6,757 nucleotides of DNA. It comes from Fidelibacterota bacterium UBA7303. GTDB lineage: Bacteria; Fidelibacterota; Marinisomatia; Marinisomatales; UBA1611. This document shows, piece by piece, positions 6,571 to 6,757 of this stretch; position 1 is the first letter of the stretch; the number at the start of each line of letters is the position of its first letter. The stretch lies in the NCBI GenBank assembly GCA_002471805.1, contig DKQR01000115.1, positions 1 to 6,757 on the forward strand, given 5' to 3'. Below the pieces are notes generated by a model. It was not told where the DNA came from. It searched no databases and saw only the letters and a list, made by a program, of their open reading frames with translations. The position numbers were made by a program, and so were the translations under genes.

Positions 6571-6579
6571 TTAATTGTC

Positions 6580-6757
6580 TTAACCTTCTCCCCTTCTGCC
6601 CCAGTCCATTTTTGTACGCAAAGTCTGGAAATAATCGTTATCTATAAAATTGATTAAGCCAATCTCAAAACCTGCCCTGGTAATTTCAATGATACAGGTT
6701 GGATTGAGGGTCTCGTGAAGCTGTCCATCCGTAGTGAAAATGATATTGTCTTCTTCT
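6580..6757 (-). CDS. nadK: NAD kinase, C-terminal part (5' end outside window)
   Basis: On the minus strand a frame runs from the window edge to TAA (complement of 6580-6582), giving 58 residues. It reads DNIIFTTDGQLHETLNP near the edge, then CIIEITRAGFEIGLINF and DYFQTLRTKMDWGRRGEG at the end. The order TDGQ, hydrophobic beta strands, then YF-LRTK-WG closes NAD kinases (ATP-NAD kinase, makes NADP), where the last block packs at the dimer/tetramer interface. The catalytic GGDG motif would lie outside the window. The gene is convergent with the DUF167 gene with only 9 bp between stops, and no terminator hairpin is visible there. The identification rests on a short C-terminal fragment but the motif order is characteristic. 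Confidence 0.83.
   Translation of the reverse strand, partial: EEDNIIFTTDGQLHETLNPTCIIEITRAGFEIGLINFIDNDYFQTLRTKMDWGRRGEG

Overview
This 6.76-kb window is bacterial. It carries seven protein-coding genes (two cut by the window edges), one broken gene, and several intergenic structures, but no rRNA, tRNA, CRISPR array or transposase. The organism cannot be fixed from the sequence. A single-domain proline dehydrogenase, a MOT1-type oxyanion transporter, sigma70-like promoter spacing and several long AT-rich spacers would suit a free-living environmental bacterium, for example in the Calditrichota/Bacteroidota or former deltaproteobacterial range. That placement is a guess. The intact genes end in TAA, TAG or TGA, so the standard code applies.

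Layout. (a) 1-772: the 3' end of a proline dehydrogenase overlaps by 8 bp a small CoA-binding Rossmann protein; a hairpin plus T-rich tract at 842-889 may end this operon. (b) 773-1188: an AT-rich spacer with a long imperfect inverted repeat (1038-1094) and a good sigma70-like promoter (1132-1160). (c) 1189-3743: a translationally coupled pair, a GCS2-family carboxylate-amine ligase and an aspartoacylase/succinylglutamate desuccinylase-family zinc hydrolase. (d) 3888-4502: a stand-alone GyrI-like small-molecule-binding protein. (e) 4635-5795: a MOT1-family molybdate/sulfate transporter with an 8-bp inverted repeat just before its start. (f) 5881-6246: a SnoaL-like/SgcJ-type gene with an intact ribosome-binding site and start but two in-frame stop codons. 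(g) 6274-6570: a DUF167/YggU protein that probably starts at TTG, convergent and 9 bp from (h) the C-terminal 58 residues of NAD kinase on the minus strand (6580-6757).

How the genes fit together. The proline dehydrogenase and NAD kinase ends are ordinary housekeeping metabolism. The middle (roughly 773-4634) is visibly richer in A+T and holds accessory genes, which suggests an inserted or recently assembled segment. The most interesting unit is the ligase/deacylase pair: one enzyme predicted to make an amide bond from a carboxylate and an amine is coupled to one predicted to cleave N-acyl amino acids. Its substrate cannot be read from the sequence.
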